Of a stretch of 5,928 nucleotides of DNA, positions 4,974-5,928 are shown in pieces. The notes under the pieces were generated by a model. The model saw only the letters and a list, made by a program, of their open reading frames with translations. It made no database searches and was not told the DNA's origin. Origin of the DNA: Phycisphaerales bacterium (GTDB taxonomy: Bacteria; Planctomycetota; Phycisphaerae; Phycisphaerales; SM1A02); NCBI GenBank assembly GCA_022447165.1, contig JAKVBR010000107.1, positions 1 through 5,928 on the forward strand, given 5' to 3'. A program made the position numbers and the translations under genes. The first letter of the stretch is position 1. Each line of letters starts with the position of its first letter.

Positions 4974-5928
4974 TTATTTACTCGCTGATGCTTTCTTTTT
5001 TGTCTTTTTCTTCTTTGGATTAACACGTGCGAACTCTTCTAGAGATGTGTCTCCGTCTGCCACTTTGGACCAAGCTGCTTCTTGAAGGCGTATGTACCGC
5101 TTGTTTCGCTTCGCGTGAGCGAGCGCGCCTTTCAAGTCGCCTGCAATGAGGTGTTTCCGAGTGTCTCTATCCAAGAACAACGTTTCAAAGATGCCAACTT
5201 GACCAACATATCCCTTGCCAGAACAAACTGGGCATTCGATGACTTTGTTCTTGTGCTCGACTTGGCCACCTTGTCTATAAAGATGTTCAACCGAATCAAC
5301 TGGTAATCCTTGCTTGCCTAAATCTTCTGATGGCTGGTATGCAACTCTGCAGTTTTCACAGAGTCGTCTCGCGAGTCGCTGGAAGACAACTGCTTGTAGG
5401 CCGTCGAATGCTTGTCTAGGATCTGCAACCATTGCTGCCCATTTTGAAATCAGCTCACTCATTGATGCTGAAGACATGGTTACGAAGATAAGGGGACCTT
5501 CGCGGCCTGGTTTTGCAGCCATCTTTGCGGACTCTGCGTCGTTAAGATCTGCTGCAAGGATGACTTCGGGGTCTCTCCTTATGATTGTTTGCAACTGGGT
5601 TGAGTAGGGTTGATCAAGTGCGGAGACATCATTGTGAGTGATGCCTTCAAGAGTGCCAATGACTTCTTGTTCAAGCGTGACGATGTTACATAAGTACGCA
5701 TCATGCTGACTTAAGATTGAGTAGGCCGTTGTTGTAACGCCACTCTGCTTTGAACCCCCAAGCAGTACGACGCCATGACGCTGTTCTTCGTTTTTCAACT
5801 GGTCGAGCAACTCTCGTTGCTTTGGCAACATGCCGATACTTGCCCAATCACGCATGACGCTTTCAGCGCGGTTGAAGTCTAACCGAACAAGATGCTCACT
5901 TGATGAGCCAGATGAGGTCATCGTCACA
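4974..5928 (-). CDS. GspE/PilB-superfamily ATPase-like protein with a degenerate active site (5' partial)
   Basis: The reading frame is open to the right edge, so about 317 C-terminal residues are visible and the N-terminal part is probably outside. The in-window GTG/ATG codons near 5927-5919 are unlikely to be the true start. Residue numbers count from that GTG. The order of motifs follows type II secretion/type IV pilus ATPases: P-loop region VVLLGGSKQSGVTTTAYS (53-70), NIVTLEQEVIGTLEGI (81-96), RRDPEVILAADLNDAESA (117-134), QAVVFQRLARRLCENC (178-193) and a zinc module with Cys190, Cys193, Cys232 and Cys235 ending GKGYVGQVGIFETL (237-250). The key residues are changed: P-loop Lys is Val64, the GEIRD glutamate of Walker B is Asp127 in AADLND, and the His box (STLHTND) is VTMSSAS. 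It is therefore likely a pseudo-ATPase or weak binder with a structural or regulatory role. The tail ends in a Lys-rich stretch, PKKKKTKKK (304-312). I recall similar proteins in planctomycetes. Confidence 0.85.
   Translation of the reverse strand, partial: VTMTSSGSSSEHLVRLDFNRAESVMRDWASIGMLPKQRELLDQLKNEEQRHGVVLLGGSKQSGVTTTAYSILSQHDAYLCNIVTLEQEVIGTLEGITHNDVSALDQPYSTQLQTIIRRDPEVILAADLNDAESAKMAAKPGREGPLIFVTMSSASMSELISKWAAMVADPRQAFDGLQAVVFQRLARRLCENCRVAYQPSEDLGKQGLPVDSVEHLYRQGGQVEHKNKVIECPVCSGKGYVGQVGIFETLFLDRDTRKHLIAGDLKGALAHAKRNKRYIRLQEAAWSKVADGDTSLEEFARVNPKKKKTKKKASASK

Noticed and set aside
4974..5030. Lys-rich C-terminus of the GspE-like protein as a frameshift artefact
   Set aside because: Poly-lysine tails are common at bacterial protein ends, the stop is followed at 5 nt by a good downstream gene, and no alternative frame continues the domain.
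5314..5607. Plus-strand open frame opposite the GspE-like gene
   Set aside because: It overlaps the conserved zinc-module and Walker B regions in antisense, and its translation resembles no protein family.

Overview
The window looks like a chromosomal segment of a moderate-GC bacterium, most likely from the Planctomycetes (Phycisphaerae-like). This assignment is an inference. The strongest clue is the GspE-like protein at the right end, whose altered P-loop with a retained Cys zinc module resembles a protein family I recall from planctomycete genomes. The membrane-anchored basic protein with the C-terminal 'VLSEVLGKPIA' motif is a second clue. No database search was possible. There are no RNA genes, CRISPR arrays or insertion sequences, and no frameshifts or interrupted genes. 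Coding density is high.

Left part, plus strand. The window opens inside the last 41 codons of a FecCD/BtuC-type ABC importer permease. That gene overlaps the start of its ATPase partner by 4 nt (ATGA), so this is the end of a metal-chelate (siderophore, heme or cobalamin class) import operon. A 67-base gap follows, holding a GC-rich tandem and inverted repeat and a TATACT box placed almost directly against the next start codon. The next gene encodes a small single-pass membrane protein with a long basic, low-complexity tail and no known function. A 92-base gap with a second TATACT box and a clear Shine-Dalgarno leads into accB and accC. These encode the biotin carboxyl carrier protein and the biotin carboxylase of acetyl-CoA carboxylase, the first committed step of fatty-acid synthesis. 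They are 14 nt apart and clearly an operon. The carboxyltransferase genes accA and accD are not in the window.

Right part, minus strand. Two genes 5 nt apart converge on accC. The upstream one runs off the right edge and encodes the C-terminal part of a GspE/PilB-superfamily protein. It keeps the fold landmarks and the four-cysteine zinc module but has lost the P-loop lysine, the Walker B glutamate and the His box, so it is probably a pseudo-ATPase. The downstream one encodes a 540-residue protein with a four-helix CvpA-like membrane domain and a roughly 400-residue extracytoplasmic part of unknown function.

The most interesting item is this minus-strand pair: an apparently inactivated secretion-type ATPase next to an unusually long CvpA-like membrane protein. 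The rest is well-understood metabolism and transport.
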